Below, in pieces: positions 22,001-31,392 of a stretch of DNA of 64,000 nt. Source of the DNA: Dactylorhiza incarnata (lineage: Eukaryota > Streptophyta > Magnoliopsida > Asparagales > Orchidaceae); the NCBI GenBank assembly GCA_033032865.1, contig JAWHQI010000229.1, forward strand, positions 2,380,501-2,444,500, written 5' to 3'. Every line of letters starts with the position of its first letter. Within the stretch, counting starts at the first letter, position 1. The position numbers and the translations under genes were made by a program. A model generated the notes under the pieces. That model did not search any database, was not told where the DNA came from, and saw only the letters and a list, made by a program, of their open reading frames with translations.

Positions 22001-22080
22001 AGCCCTTCCTTCCGAGGATCATTCGACCCACCCAGCTAGTGAGAGCCTGGAGTGAGGAGGACATCTCGGTGTTGAACTTA
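19065..22080. repeat. 74-bp satellite array, about 41 copies, inside the Tat-type element
   Basis: The monomer gacccacccagctagtgaga...gaggacatctcg...tccgaggatcattc recurs every 74 bp. Two monomer types alternate, one reading cggcgttgaactcacccatc and one reading atggcgagcccttccttc (with caag/cgag/gtgag variants), giving a 148-bp dimer. A longer order of 11 monomers (814 bp) is also visible: five second-type units ending in the gtgag variant, then two adjacent first-type units. It ends three times, near 19860, 21265 and 22080. No ORF spans the array. It lies between the protease gene and the 3' LTR, where pol would be. Confidence 0.95.
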
Positions 22081-22265
22081 CTAATCATATAAGCAAAATA
22101 ACTTCATCCATCTAATGGGGGGATTTCCCTTGTCAAAAACCTCCTGGCCCAACCAGTGAGGGGTAGAGCTTGTTACAAAGGAAAACCACAAAAAACAAAA
22201 AACAAAAAACAAACACATCATGCCCCCCCATGGTACTCGCCTCTCCGGCTGCTCGCGCGAGATGA

Positions 22266-22832
22266 TCATTCCTCTGCTTCTCCTGCCACTCCCATCTGGC
22301 TCATGCTCTCCATGATCTTCTCCATCTCCTCCGCCCCCGCTTGCCAAGAGATGCTGTTGACGGCTGTGACGTAGCAGTGCCTCGCCATCCTGGGGTCTCC
22401 GCGGATCCTGACTTGGATTCCTCCAGCGTTGAGCTTGAGGCATTGGTGGAAGGAGGATGGTACGCATCGGAAGGCGCTGATGAGGGGTCTTCCGAAGATG
22501 GCATTGTAACTGCTAGGAGCGTCAACTATGACGAACCGACAGTTCCTTGAGCCTCCCCCCATCGTCACTTGGAGTCCAACTCCACCCTCCACCTCTTTCC
22601 TTTCCTCGGAGAATCCAAACAAGGGCCCATCTGAGGCCAGCACCCTCCTTGGCTCCACCTTCAACTCGTCAAATGCCTTCTTGAAAATGACGTTGACAGA
22701 GCTCCCGTTGTCAACGAGGATCCGAGAGACAGTGTAACCTTCGATGGCTGTCTGAATGACAAGCGCATCACAGAATGGATCCTCGTTATCTGGCATGTCC
22801 TTGCTTGAGAAAGTGATTTTCTCCTCGGGAGG
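22266..22832 (-). CDS. pro: Retropepsin-like protease region of the Tat-type element
   Basis: An aspartic protease that would cleave Gag. The open frame from Met at 22796 is 176 aa; the same frame extends upstream (EEKITFSSKD...) to about 22832 or beyond, so the true N-terminus is not set by that Met. The catalytic motif is RILVDNGSSVNVIF (DNG where DTG or DSG is usual; DNGS variants occur in plant Ty3 proteases). The flap/C-terminal signature is YNAIFGRPLI. The frame differs from that of gag, which ends at 22888, so a frameshift, natural or mutational, lies between them. After the protease the frame stops at 22266, and the element passes into about 185 bp of non-coding sequence and the satellite. 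Confidence 0.8.
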   Translation of the reverse strand, partial: PPEEKITFSSKDMPDNEDPFCDALVIQTAIEGYTVSRILVDNGSSVNVIFKKAFDELKVEPRRVLASDGPLFGFSEERKEVEGGVGLQVTMGGGSRNCRFVIVDAPSSYNAIFGRPLISAFRCVPSSFHQCLKLNAGGIQVRIRGDPRMARHCYVTAVNSISWQAGAEEMEKIMESMSQMGVAGEAEE

Positions 22833-22887
22833 TGGGTCCTGTGACGTTGAAGCGACGCTGCGTCGATATACGGCGTGGAGGCTTGCC

Positions 22888-24363
22888 TTACGGGTGGCCT
22901 CGATCCCTACCCCCCCCGTGGATCACCGCGACCCGTCCTTTGGCTCCTATGTCAGTTCGGTCCTCGCAGATGTCGTCGTCCACTACTGCTCCAGGTGGGA
23001 CTTCTTCAATCCGCACCGGCGGCTGCTGTTGTGTCTGACCTCTCGCCTCTCTCACCTCCAAGAACTCTGGGCAGGTAGTTGTTGCATGCCCCTCTGCTTG
23101 GTGGTAGTCGCAGTATGGCACCGCTCTTCCCCCCCTTCTCCTACGGGCTGGGATGTCTCTTGCTTCCACTCCTCCTCCTCTTCGAATCGCCATAGCTTGA
23201 GCTGGTGGGGGTAGGAGCTGCCTAGGGGCCTGCCTCCAAGGAGGAGGGTTGGGCCTCCCTTGGCCTCCGTAGAAGTTTCCCCCTCCTTGGGCGAGACCCC
23301 TCCCTTGCTCCTGACCCCCCTGGGGTCCCTGGTACCCTTGACCCCTCTGCTCTTCCCTCCTCCTTCCTTCCTGCTGCCTGAGGCCACCTTGCTCTCTTGG
23401 CTCGACCTCCACTAGCTCTGCCAACTTCTTTGCCAGCCCCGGGTTCGCCGCCTCAGTGGCTATCTCCTTTGCAGCTTTTTCCATCAGGTCCTCAAAGGAC
23501 AGGGGAGGCTTCCTAGTTAGGCGCATTTTGAAGAGGCTCTCTCGTAGCCCCACGGTGAAAGCCATCTGGAGGGCATACCCTGGCACCTCCTGGATGTTCT
23601 GGATCTCCTCCTGGAATCTGTCCATGTACTGGGCCAACGTCTCCTCGTGCCTCTGCTTGACCAGGAAAATGGACTCAACATTCTTCTTCCTCTTCTTGGA
23701 TGTGGAGAAGCGTAGCTGGAAGCTTCGGCTCAAGTCATCAAAGCTGTAAATGGAGCCAACCGGGAGCTGGTGGAACCAGTCCCTAGCTTTGTCTCTCAGG
23801 GTGGTGGCGAAGAGACGACACTTGAACGCGTCCGTCATGGGCCTGATGGAGACGGTATCCTCGAACCACTGTAGGTGCTGGACGGGATCATCCTTCCCGG
23901 TATAGAAAGTCATGTTGGGCTCCTTGAAGCCTTCCGGGATGGGAGCCGAGATGATCAGCTCGCTAAAGGGTGACCCCCCACTCGCCGGCTTCGCGAGCTC
24001 CGCTCGCGCGACTCCTGCTCCGAGCGAGACCCCACTCGCCGGGCTGGGAAAAAGCACTCGCCCGGCGAGGTCTCGCTCGCCACTCTCAGTCACTGGCTCC
24101 TTGCCTGGCCGACCACCTGGGGCAACCTCTCCTGACCCCCCCTGGGCGAGCACTCCTTGCGCCCCAGAAGGCGGTGTCTGGGGGGAGGGAGCCGAGCAGT
24201 CACCTCCCCTGGAGATGCCTTGGAGTAGCTCCATGATTCCCTTGTTGGCCGTCATGAACTCTCCCCTTCCTACCACCTCACTTGGGATGTGAGACCCCTC
24301 ATCGTCTCCTCCTCCGAGGTCTCCTGTCATGAGATTTGGCTCAAGGACTTCTGTGCTGACCAC
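22888..24363 (-). CDS. gag: Gag of the Tat-type Ty3 element (491 aa)
   Basis: Capsid/nucleocapsid protein. The first 140 residues are low-complexity Gly/Ser/Pro. The retrotransposon Gag domain spans about residues 140-305 (IPEGFKEPNMTFYTGKDDP, LRDKARDWFHQLPVGSI, ETLAQYMDRFQEEIQNI, AFTVGLRESLFKMRLTR). A Gln/Gly/Arg-rich linker leads to a zinc-finger-like motif near residue 422, CDYHQAEGHATTTC, of the Cys-x2-His type used by the Tat lineage. The frame is intact, consistent with a young element. The start at 24363 is only 24 bp inside the 5' LTR, leaving almost no leader, so the true start may be a later Met. Confidence 0.87.
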   Translation of the reverse strand: MVSTEVLEPNLMTGDLGGGDDEGSHIPSEVVGRGEFMTANKGIMELLQGISRGGDCSAPSPQTPPSGAQGVLAQGGSGEVAPGGRPGKEPVTESGERDLAGRVLFPSPASGVSLGAGVARAELAKPASGGSPFSELIISAPIPEGFKEPNMTFYTGKDDPVQHLQWFEDTVSIRPMTDAFKCRLFATTLRDKARDWFHQLPVGSIYSFDDLSRSFQLRFSTSKKRKKNVESIFLVKQRHEETLAQYMDRFQEEIQNIQEVPGYALQMAFTVGLRESLFKMRLTRKPPLSFEDLMEKAAKEIATEAANPGLAKKLAELVEVEPREQGGLRQQEGRRREEQRGQGYQGPQGGQEQGRGLAQGGGNFYGGQGRPNPPPWRQAPRQLLPPPAQAMAIRRGGGVEARDIPARRRRGGRAVPYCDYHQAEGHATTTCPEFLEVREARGQTQQQPPVRIEEVPPGAVVDDDICEDRTDIGAKGRVAVIHGGGRDRGHP

Positions 24364-24369
24364 TCTCCA

Positions 24370-24385
24370 CGCTCACCGCACCAAG
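24370..24385 (-). other. Putative primer-binding site of the Tat-type element
   Basis: Just inside the 5' LTR the minus strand reads CTTGGTGCGGTGAGCG. It starts with TGG as expected for a tRNA 3' end but was not matched to a particular tRNA. Confidence 0.4.
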
Positions 24386-24386
24386 A

Positions 24387-25699
24387 TGTTGAAACCGAAA
24401 TCTTGAGGACAAGACTTGGTCTCTGTGGAGTTCGGGGTCCCTAAGAAGGGGTGGTCTCACACCTACTTCCCTCGAGCCAACTCTCTAGGCAAGAGCACTT
24501 AGATTTGGAAACAGACCAGGGGCTTAGTGGGGAGGTCCCGCCACATACCCGGAAGTCCCCTTGGAACTTCCCCTCCCAAGCCACTACTAAGCCTGGGCAC
24601 CACTGGAGCCTCTCCTCACCCTCTCTAGAGAGACTTGCTGAGGAGGGAGAGAGAGGAGAGAGCTACCTAAGAATGAGATCCCTCCAAATGGTGCCCCCTT
24701 GGTCCTATTTATAGGATTTCTGATTTGGGCTGCGAATAACCAAAAACTGCCTGCGAAGTTACCAAAATGCCCCCGGATTTGGCCTGCAGATAGCCAAATC
24801 CCGCTGTTCTGGAACGCTAAACGCAGACCGACCCCTCCCCCCGGAACTGGGCGAGAGGGGGTACCTCGCGGGTCTCGGCGAGCACCCTGCTGGTCTCGGC
24901 GAGCCCCCTAACTTGGGTACCTCGCGGGTCTCGGCGAGCACCCTGCTGGTCTCGGCGAGCCCCCCTAACTGGGGTACCTCGCGGGTCTCGGCGAGCACCC
25001 TGCTGGTCTCGGCGAGCCCCCTAACTGGGGTACCTCGCGGGTCTCGGCGAGCACCCTAACTGGGATACCTCGCGGGTCTCGGCGAGCACCCTGCTGGTCT
25101 CGGCGAGCCCCCTAACTGGGGTACCTCGCGGGTCTCGGCGAGCACCCTGCTGGTCTCGGCGAGCCCCCTAACTGGGGTACCTCGCGGGTCTCGGCGAGCA
25201 CCCTGTTGGTCTCGGCGAGCCCCCTAACTGGGGTACCTCGCGGAGCTCGGCGAGCCTCCTTGCTGGGTTGGGGCGAGACCAAGGGTCTTCCCCCTTACCA
25301 GGGTCGGGGGCGAGAGAGGGGGTCGGCCCCCCTCCTCCACTCGCCCCTGGCTGGGTGCGAGCGAGAGGGGGGGCACCCGCCCCTCCCCTCTCGCCCCTAG
25401 TTGGGCGAGGGCGAGAGGGGGGGGCACCCGCCCCTCCCCTCTCGCCCCTAGCTGGGTGCGGCGAGAGGGGGGCACCCGCCCCTCCCCTCTCGCCCCTAGC
25501 GGGGCGAGGGCGAGAGAGGGGGGCACCCGCCCCTCCTCCTCTCTCCCCCTCACTTACCTCTTACTCCAGCTGGGTGAGCAGGAGGTTTTTGCCTCTACCG
25601 CTCTCCCTCCTTTCTCCCTGTCCTGGATCATACTACAGACGCGGCCCCGATGCACTCCTGGGTCGTGGCAACCTACTCGATGGATATGGGGGTTGTACA
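24387..25699 (-). repeat. 5' LTR of the Tat-type element
   Basis: 1313 bp, nearly identical to 17653-18965, including both U3 repeat arrays and the TATA motif at 24705-24714. It is followed directly by the TSD GTATT (25700-25704). Confidence 0.93.
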
Positions 25700-25704
25700 G
25701 TATT

Positions 25705-27470
25705 GGTGCAATGAATTAATAATAAAATAAGACCAAGTCAACGACCTAATTGAAATAATAAGAAAAAGCTTCCTAATCCAATATGGCCAAGTCATCTAGG
25801 TGTGTTGGATTGTCCAAGTGGATGCTCCAAGTCCTCCAAGGTGACCTCCGGGTCGAAGTCGCCGATGATGGCGTGGAACTCCTTGATGGAGCACACATGC
25901 GTAACAACGTAAGAGAGTAGGGCTGGCGACACTAGAAACGCTGGCCCTTGCTACGACATTCGTTGTAGGTACTGTTGGAGATACGCTGGGGAACCACCGG
26001 TTGGTCAGGTCGGTCTCCCCCACGGGGTGGCCGCTGCGGGGCTGTCGAAGGAGGTGGCCGCCAGGGCGGCCGAGGTGGGTGGTGACTAGCTGCAGGCGTA
26101 GGCGCCTTGGGGGCGAGGTCGGCCTCCACCAGACGTGCCATGTCAAGGGTGTCGGAGACCGTGCGAGGATGGTGCGTGCGGAGCCGGGAGCGGATATGGG
26201 GCAGTAGCCCCTGCATGAAGAAGCCAAGGTAATGGTCGGGTGGCAAGCCGGGGACATGGGTGACCAAGGCTACGAACTCGTCAATGTAGTCGTCCAGGCC
26301 GGGTGTCTGGCGAACGCTGCATAGTCGCTCATTAGCGGAAGAGCCAGAGTAGCGCGTGTCGTACCACCGAATCATTTCCTGTTTGAGCTCGGACCAGGAG
26401 AGGAACGGGTTGGATTGGCGGAGCCACCGAGCCCAGTGGAGGGCCGAGCCATCCAGGCCAACCACAATCGTAGACACCTTGTCGTGCTCCGGTGTGTAGT
26501 TGTGGGCGAAATATTGCTCCGCCTTGGCGATCCACCCCATCGGGTCAACATCGGCAAAAAAAGGAATATCGAGGGAGAGGGTGGGCCGGCCCGGAATTGT
26601 CGGAGGAGTGGCCCCGACGAAAATGGGCGGCAGCCCGGCGCCGAGGAGAGAGCCGCCATCCGCGGGCAAACAGGAGCCGGACGCGGCGAAAACGGTGGCG
26701 GCGGACGCCTGGATGGAGTCAATCTTGGAGTGGAGGGTGAGGAGGGAGGCGTGCATGGAGGCGACTAGTTGCTCTTGAGCCTCCACACAACGGCTAAAGG
26801 CATCAGCGCTGGAGTCCGGAGCGGGTTCACCGGAGGAGCGAAGATTGGGATCCATTGGAGGAGGTAGGATCGCTGGCGGAGCGAAAACGACGAAGCTGGA
26901 GCGAAGTCGGACGGAGATCGGCAGTTCAGCGGCCTTCATGCGACATATAGGGCGGAAACTGTTGATCGGCTGTCGCACACGCAATGGAATTCGCGGCCGT
27001 CGTACGTAGGCGTAGGAGGAATCAGAATCGGCGGTGACGCAGGCGCTGTGAGCGGCGGATCGACGGCCTGACGCTGGGAGCGACAGATCGGGGACGCGCG
27101 ACGGATATTGCAGGCGAGATCGGGATTCAGCGCGGAAACGAAAACCGCAGACGAAGTGTACCGGCGGCTAGATGGTCGGCAGTGAGGCAGGTCAGACCAA
27201 ATTGATACGATCCCGAAGAGGAATCCGACACGGGGGGGGGGGGGGGGCGGCGGTGGTGAGAAAGAACAGAGGGATTAGGGTAGATAAGAAAAGCTTAGGG
27301 AGCAGCCCTACATTCCATTCATGCAGAGATCCTCAAAAAGGAGTACAACACCATTTCTTATAGGCGCGGTGTGCGGATAGCGAAAGTACGATGCTAAAAG
27401 AAAAGCATACACAACATAATATGAAATAACAGAAAGCAATTAACAATAATCATCTCGACGGCGCGTCTTC
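25705..27470 (-). mobile_element. Truncated gag-only Ty3 element
   Basis: Carries a gag reading frame closely related to that at 4594-5694, a leader with a similar putative primer-binding site (27182-27197, minus strand TTTGGTCTGACCTGCC), and LTR-like sequence from about 27198 (TGATACGATCCC...). The left (3') LTR is not recognisable and no TSD was found, so the element is truncated or old. A G-run at 27232-27247 interrupts the LTR-like part. No reverse transcriptase or integrase is present. Confidence 0.7.
25796..26984 (-). pseudogene. gag: Broken Ty3-type gag
   Basis: The open part (25932-26984, 350 aa) shows the Gag domain: DPMGWIAKAEQYFAHNYTPE, SALHWARWLRQSNPF, YIDEFVALVTHVPGLPPDHY, LGFFMQGLLPHIRSRLR. 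A stop codon interrupts it at the start of the zinc-knuckle region (after KGQRF). Beyond the stop the knuckle is damaged: CRQPYSLT is followed by Leu where the His should be. The remaining frame runs to about 25796. The probable start is the Met of MDPNLRSSG (26853), since the residues before it look like leader. Closest relative in the window is the intact gag at 4594. Confidence 0.78.
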
Positions 27471-27704
27471 AGTCTCTCCTCCTCCAGAAGGACCCGTCGT
27501 CGTCTTCCTCAGCATGTAGACCCGCCACGACATCTCGTCGACGTGCGTGTCCGTAACATATGAGTTTGACTTATGAGAGCATCACTGATATCGTGGCTCA
27601 CAAGTGCATAGCCACCCCCGACGGACACACATGAAGATACTTGGTTCGCTGGAGGGGACGCTCTTTCTTCATCGACACTTGGATGGCGTCCACATTGCTA
27701 GATC

Positions 27705-29983
27705 TGTCACGACCCGTCTAAAAGCAAAAGTCAGAGCGCGCTTCGGGCGGGTCGTGATTCCACATGCATGGGAGAAAGAAACTCCATGTCTGTTTAGGCG
27801 GGAGCTGAATTAGCTTTTTTAGATTTAAAGTAAATAATTTGAAGAAAATACATTATCATTATGCGAAAGCTTTAAAATAAGGTAGTGAAAAGTAAGATAC
27901 TCATGTATTTGAATCAAAAGTCATGATACAGAGTTTTTGATATAGTGCCAAATTTATGCAACGAAAATTCCAAAGAAAATGCACATGCACTAATATCAAA
28001 TTCCAATACATAATTTATTTAGCCTAGCAGTTGTCCACGATACAAGAGTAAATGGCTGATCATAACTATTACATAATAAGTCGAAACTGACAGTAAAGAA
28101 AAAACAACATAGAACCTGACAGAGCAACAAAAAATAAACCTCCAGAAACAGGGGCGTGACGTAGATCGAGTTCAGGTAGCAGGCGGCACAGTCACAGACG
28201 CTAAGGCAAATTCCAAAACAAGAAGGAAAAATTCTCAATACAATGAAACACAAAGTGAGCAAGGTAAAATATAATACAAACAGGGGAATCAGAAATATAC
28301 GTGTGCTGATTTTTATGAAACAAATCTAGCAAAACAGGCAAGTAAATAAGTCAAACAAAAACTACTAGAATTATTAGTCTACTTCAGAGTATAGCAGATG
28401 TTCGTTCATGTAAAGACATAAGCTATAACAAATGAAAGGTGTATGTGTCTTTAGTTTATACACATGATTCATGATTCAGAATGATTCAAATTTAGATTCA
28501 AGACTTGTCGGAGATTCAGAGTTGTTTCCCGTGATCTCTAAAGGGTGGCTCTTGCGAGCCCTCACCCTTGAGCCATGGAGTTCATGCTCGTCATGACTGG
28601 TCCTTTGTTCCCGTTAGGGATTAAAGAGGGAACCTAGTTCAAGGAGTTTCATCAATTAGACACTACCTTTCAATGCTTTCTTACGATATTAATGAATTAA
28701 ACGGTTCATAATTTGGTGATTTCTAGCGTGTTAGGGCATGCTACTAATTTTAACGATTCAGGTTTTCAATAGCAAAATTTCATAAACATAAAAAAAAGGG
28801 ATGCATGAATTTAAGTTCAATGCTTGCAAGCGAGAGGGGTTTCTCGACTTGCCTTAAGGCGGAAATTGGCGGTGGCGGCTAAGCGACGTAAGAAAAATTA
28901 GCAATCTTAGTTGAACCTGTTCAAGGGCAAGCATGAATGATGATTGATATATGAGAATCCTACGCTAGCACATGCATTTTTCATCGCATAACTTAAAAAA
29001 ACAAATTTAGAAATTTACCTCCCTTAAAAGTGAGGGGGGAGGAGACTAACACGAGGAATCGGAGATTTGACGGCGCTTAGGTTGTGAAAACCCTAAATCG
29101 GAGAGGGCTTTGGAGAGATCCCGTCAATTAGGTCGATGAGCGACACCGGAAATCACAAATACATAGAGGTTAGACGATTATAAGAGGGCATAAATCTTGA
29201 ATCACAAAATATATGTAACTTAGGGCACGAAAATTGTAAAGGATTCAAGGGAAATCTTAATAAAGGGGGACAAAAAGATTCTTACTCAAGGAAGTCAAAT
29301 CCGAGCCCAAAGAGGAGAGGGAAGGGGAACCCTAGTTGTCCCTCTCGCAAATCCCCGGTCAAATCGAAGAGGAAAAGGGGAAACTAGGGCTTTCGGCCCT
29401 TAGAGGAGGTCGGAGGGGGAGGCTGACGGCCTTGAGGATTGCAAGGGGGCTGCCAGCCCTTTTGGTGAAAGAGAAATGGAGGCTGGAGAGGGCTGTCGTT
29501 GGCCACGAGCGCAGATGAGCGGGAGGGGGCTGCCGGCCTTGAGAAGATCGGAGGGGGAGAAGCAGGTGGAGGCGCTGGCGGGAGCAGGAGGAGGCGCCGG
29601 CGGGAGCAGGAGGAGGCGCCGGCGGGAGCTGGAGCAGGAGGCGATGCAGGCAGGAGGAGCAGGAGCAGGAGGCGATGCAGGCAGGAGGAGCAGGAGGCGG
29701 CGTCGGTGCTGCGTACGGGAGAGGGAGCGGCGACTTACGGGAATCGGGAGCCCTGGACCGTGAATTTAATGTGTGTGTGTGTGGGGGGGGGGGGCTGGGT
29801 TGCGGCTAGCAAAAATAGAAGAAAATATAGGTTTACTTAAAAAAATCCCTTCTTTTTGAGTTGTTACAAGATCAACTCACCCCGGAGCTACGACGACATT
29901 ATCATCATGCCCACTTATCCGAGATGAATGTTTTTTATTCGAGAGGAGTTGATGGAGATCACATTCTGAGTCGGGCTGTCACA
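27705..29983 (-). repeat. Candidate large LTR (about 2.3 kb), no TSD
   Basis: Starts TGTCACGACCCG and ends CGGGCTGTCACA; read on the minus strand it begins TGTGACAGCCCGACTC, a typical start of large Ty3 LTRs. Length and terminal style resemble the 60030-62329 solo LTR. The five flanking bases differ (agatc against caccg), so the solo-LTR reading is unproved. Inside are GGAGCAGG/GGCGCCGGCG-type repeats (29575-29700) and a (GT)n-(G)n run (29768-29793). Short frames over the GC-rich part are not supported as genes. Confidence 0.45.
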
Positions 29984-31387
29984 CACCGGGCCCACACAAG
30001 TTTACTCTCATAAGAGACATTGATCATATCGCCATTTAAACGATTCGAGTCTGCAATCGTGTCCGGAGCGATGTTTGGACATTTCTATATATTTTCTTTT
30101 ATTTTTTAGTGTTTTATTCGGTGAGATCATACAACTATCATATACAGTCAATCATAGCCGTCCACTTTGGTTTCCCTAGAAATGTTAGATTATAAATAGA
30201 TAAAAATTCTTGCAGATTTTGGATTCTTTCCTTCTCCACCGCCCTTTCCCCTTCCTCCAAGGTTTAGCCGCCCATATTTACCTGCAGGCCGAACCTCCCT
30301 GGATTGCTTCCAGTCCAGCTGACCCCACTCTTCTTGGATTTCCTCCTTCCAAAGTCCTTCCATCGACTTACCCCACAACCGCCTACCTACAATACCTTTC
30401 AGCACTGTTGGCATCTTGTATTGTAGCTGCCGACCACCCCTTTACCATTACCAACATCCACCAGACACCCACTCTTTGCAACCCTAAATCCCACTCTTTG
30501 CAACCCTAAATCCCACTGCCAACCACCTTTCCTTGCACCCCTAGGGACTGGCCGACCCTTTCCTTCTCATCATTCCAACCCTACTCTTGAAATCCATATC
30601 ACATCCATTATTGTCCCACAAAATAACCATACACCAGTTCGACAACCCCCATACAGCCATCGTTACTCTTCAGGTCGTCGTCGCCGCTCCTACTATCATC
30701 AGATCTCAGTGCCTTTGCTTACGGCCCCCTCATTTGTGAGTGTTTGTTTTGTTTCATTATTCTTCACTATTGTTATATGAGTTTGGTTATCTATATGATT
30801 ATGGATGTCTTGCTATGCTATTATATTGTCTTTGTGACTAATTTTGACGTGCAAGATCGTTATTTCTTGCACATATTAGCTTTTGACCCTTCAAACAGAG
30901 GAAACCCTAGCCCGTCTGCTTGTTAAAAATCATCTGTGTACTACTGCTACATATTTGATTTTTATGCATTAATTATTACTTGCAAAATATTGTCAGATCA
31001 CTCTTTTTATGCATACATCATCTTAGGGTTAGATAAAATTTATTTTCTTGACAACACACCTATGGTTGCATTGCTTAGAGTCCACTTTCACAGCCTACCC
31101 AACGTTTTATAGTTATTGGTAACCAACTATTTCTTCTTCATTAGAGGGATCACATATGTATACTACTTGACCGCGGAACATGTGGTTGGGAGATATGAGC
31201 GAGATTGCATGTATATTTTATAGAAAAATGATATTTACCTAATATGAACTCTGGAAGGCTGTTTTATTGTGAGCATTATGCATATGAAAAACAAAACATG
31301 GTAAAGTTCAATGCTGATTTTCATAACATCAAAGTTATTCCGGATTATGTTAATTCCGATTTTGGGACTTCCTCCACATGTCTTACA
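29984..31387. other. Intronic sequence, no gene seen
   Basis: The Pro-rich frame at 30210-30509 has no domain. A 22-bp phrase, cactctttgcaaccctaaat plus cc, is directly repeated at about 30470-30513. Otherwise there is no feature that can be supported. Confidence 0.45.
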
Positions 31388-31392
31388 AGGTG

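Larger units (their letters stand above)
17653..25699 (-). mobile_element. Young non-autonomous Tat-type Ty3 element with internal satellite (8047 bp)
   Basis: Two 1313-bp LTRs (TGTTGAAACCG...GGTTGTACA) are flanked by GTATT at 17648-17652 and 25700-25704. The element is on the minus strand: LTR, gag, protease, then a 3-kb tandem array, then LTR. Reverse transcriptase, RNase H and integrase are absent. The zinc motif in Gag (CDYHQAEGHATTTC) and the protease context (ITFSSKDMPDNEDP...DALVIQ) are of the Tat lineage of Ty3 elements. Reading both LTRs in parallel I found only about two differences (18161 and 18621 against their partners), so the insertion is very recent. Confidence 0.93.

Noticed and set aside
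19065..22080. CRISPR-like array
   Set aside because: Units are contiguous 74-bp monomers with no unique spacers, in a plant LTR element; it is a tandem satellite.
29336..29840. Gly/Arg/Ala-rich ORFs on the plus strand
   Set aside because: They translate GGAGCAGG-type repeats inside an LTR-like block, without any domain.
27705..29983. Confident call as a solo LTR
   Set aside because: The flanking five bases differ, and neither shifting the end by a few bases nor using an alternative CA end produced a TSD; kept only as a candidate.
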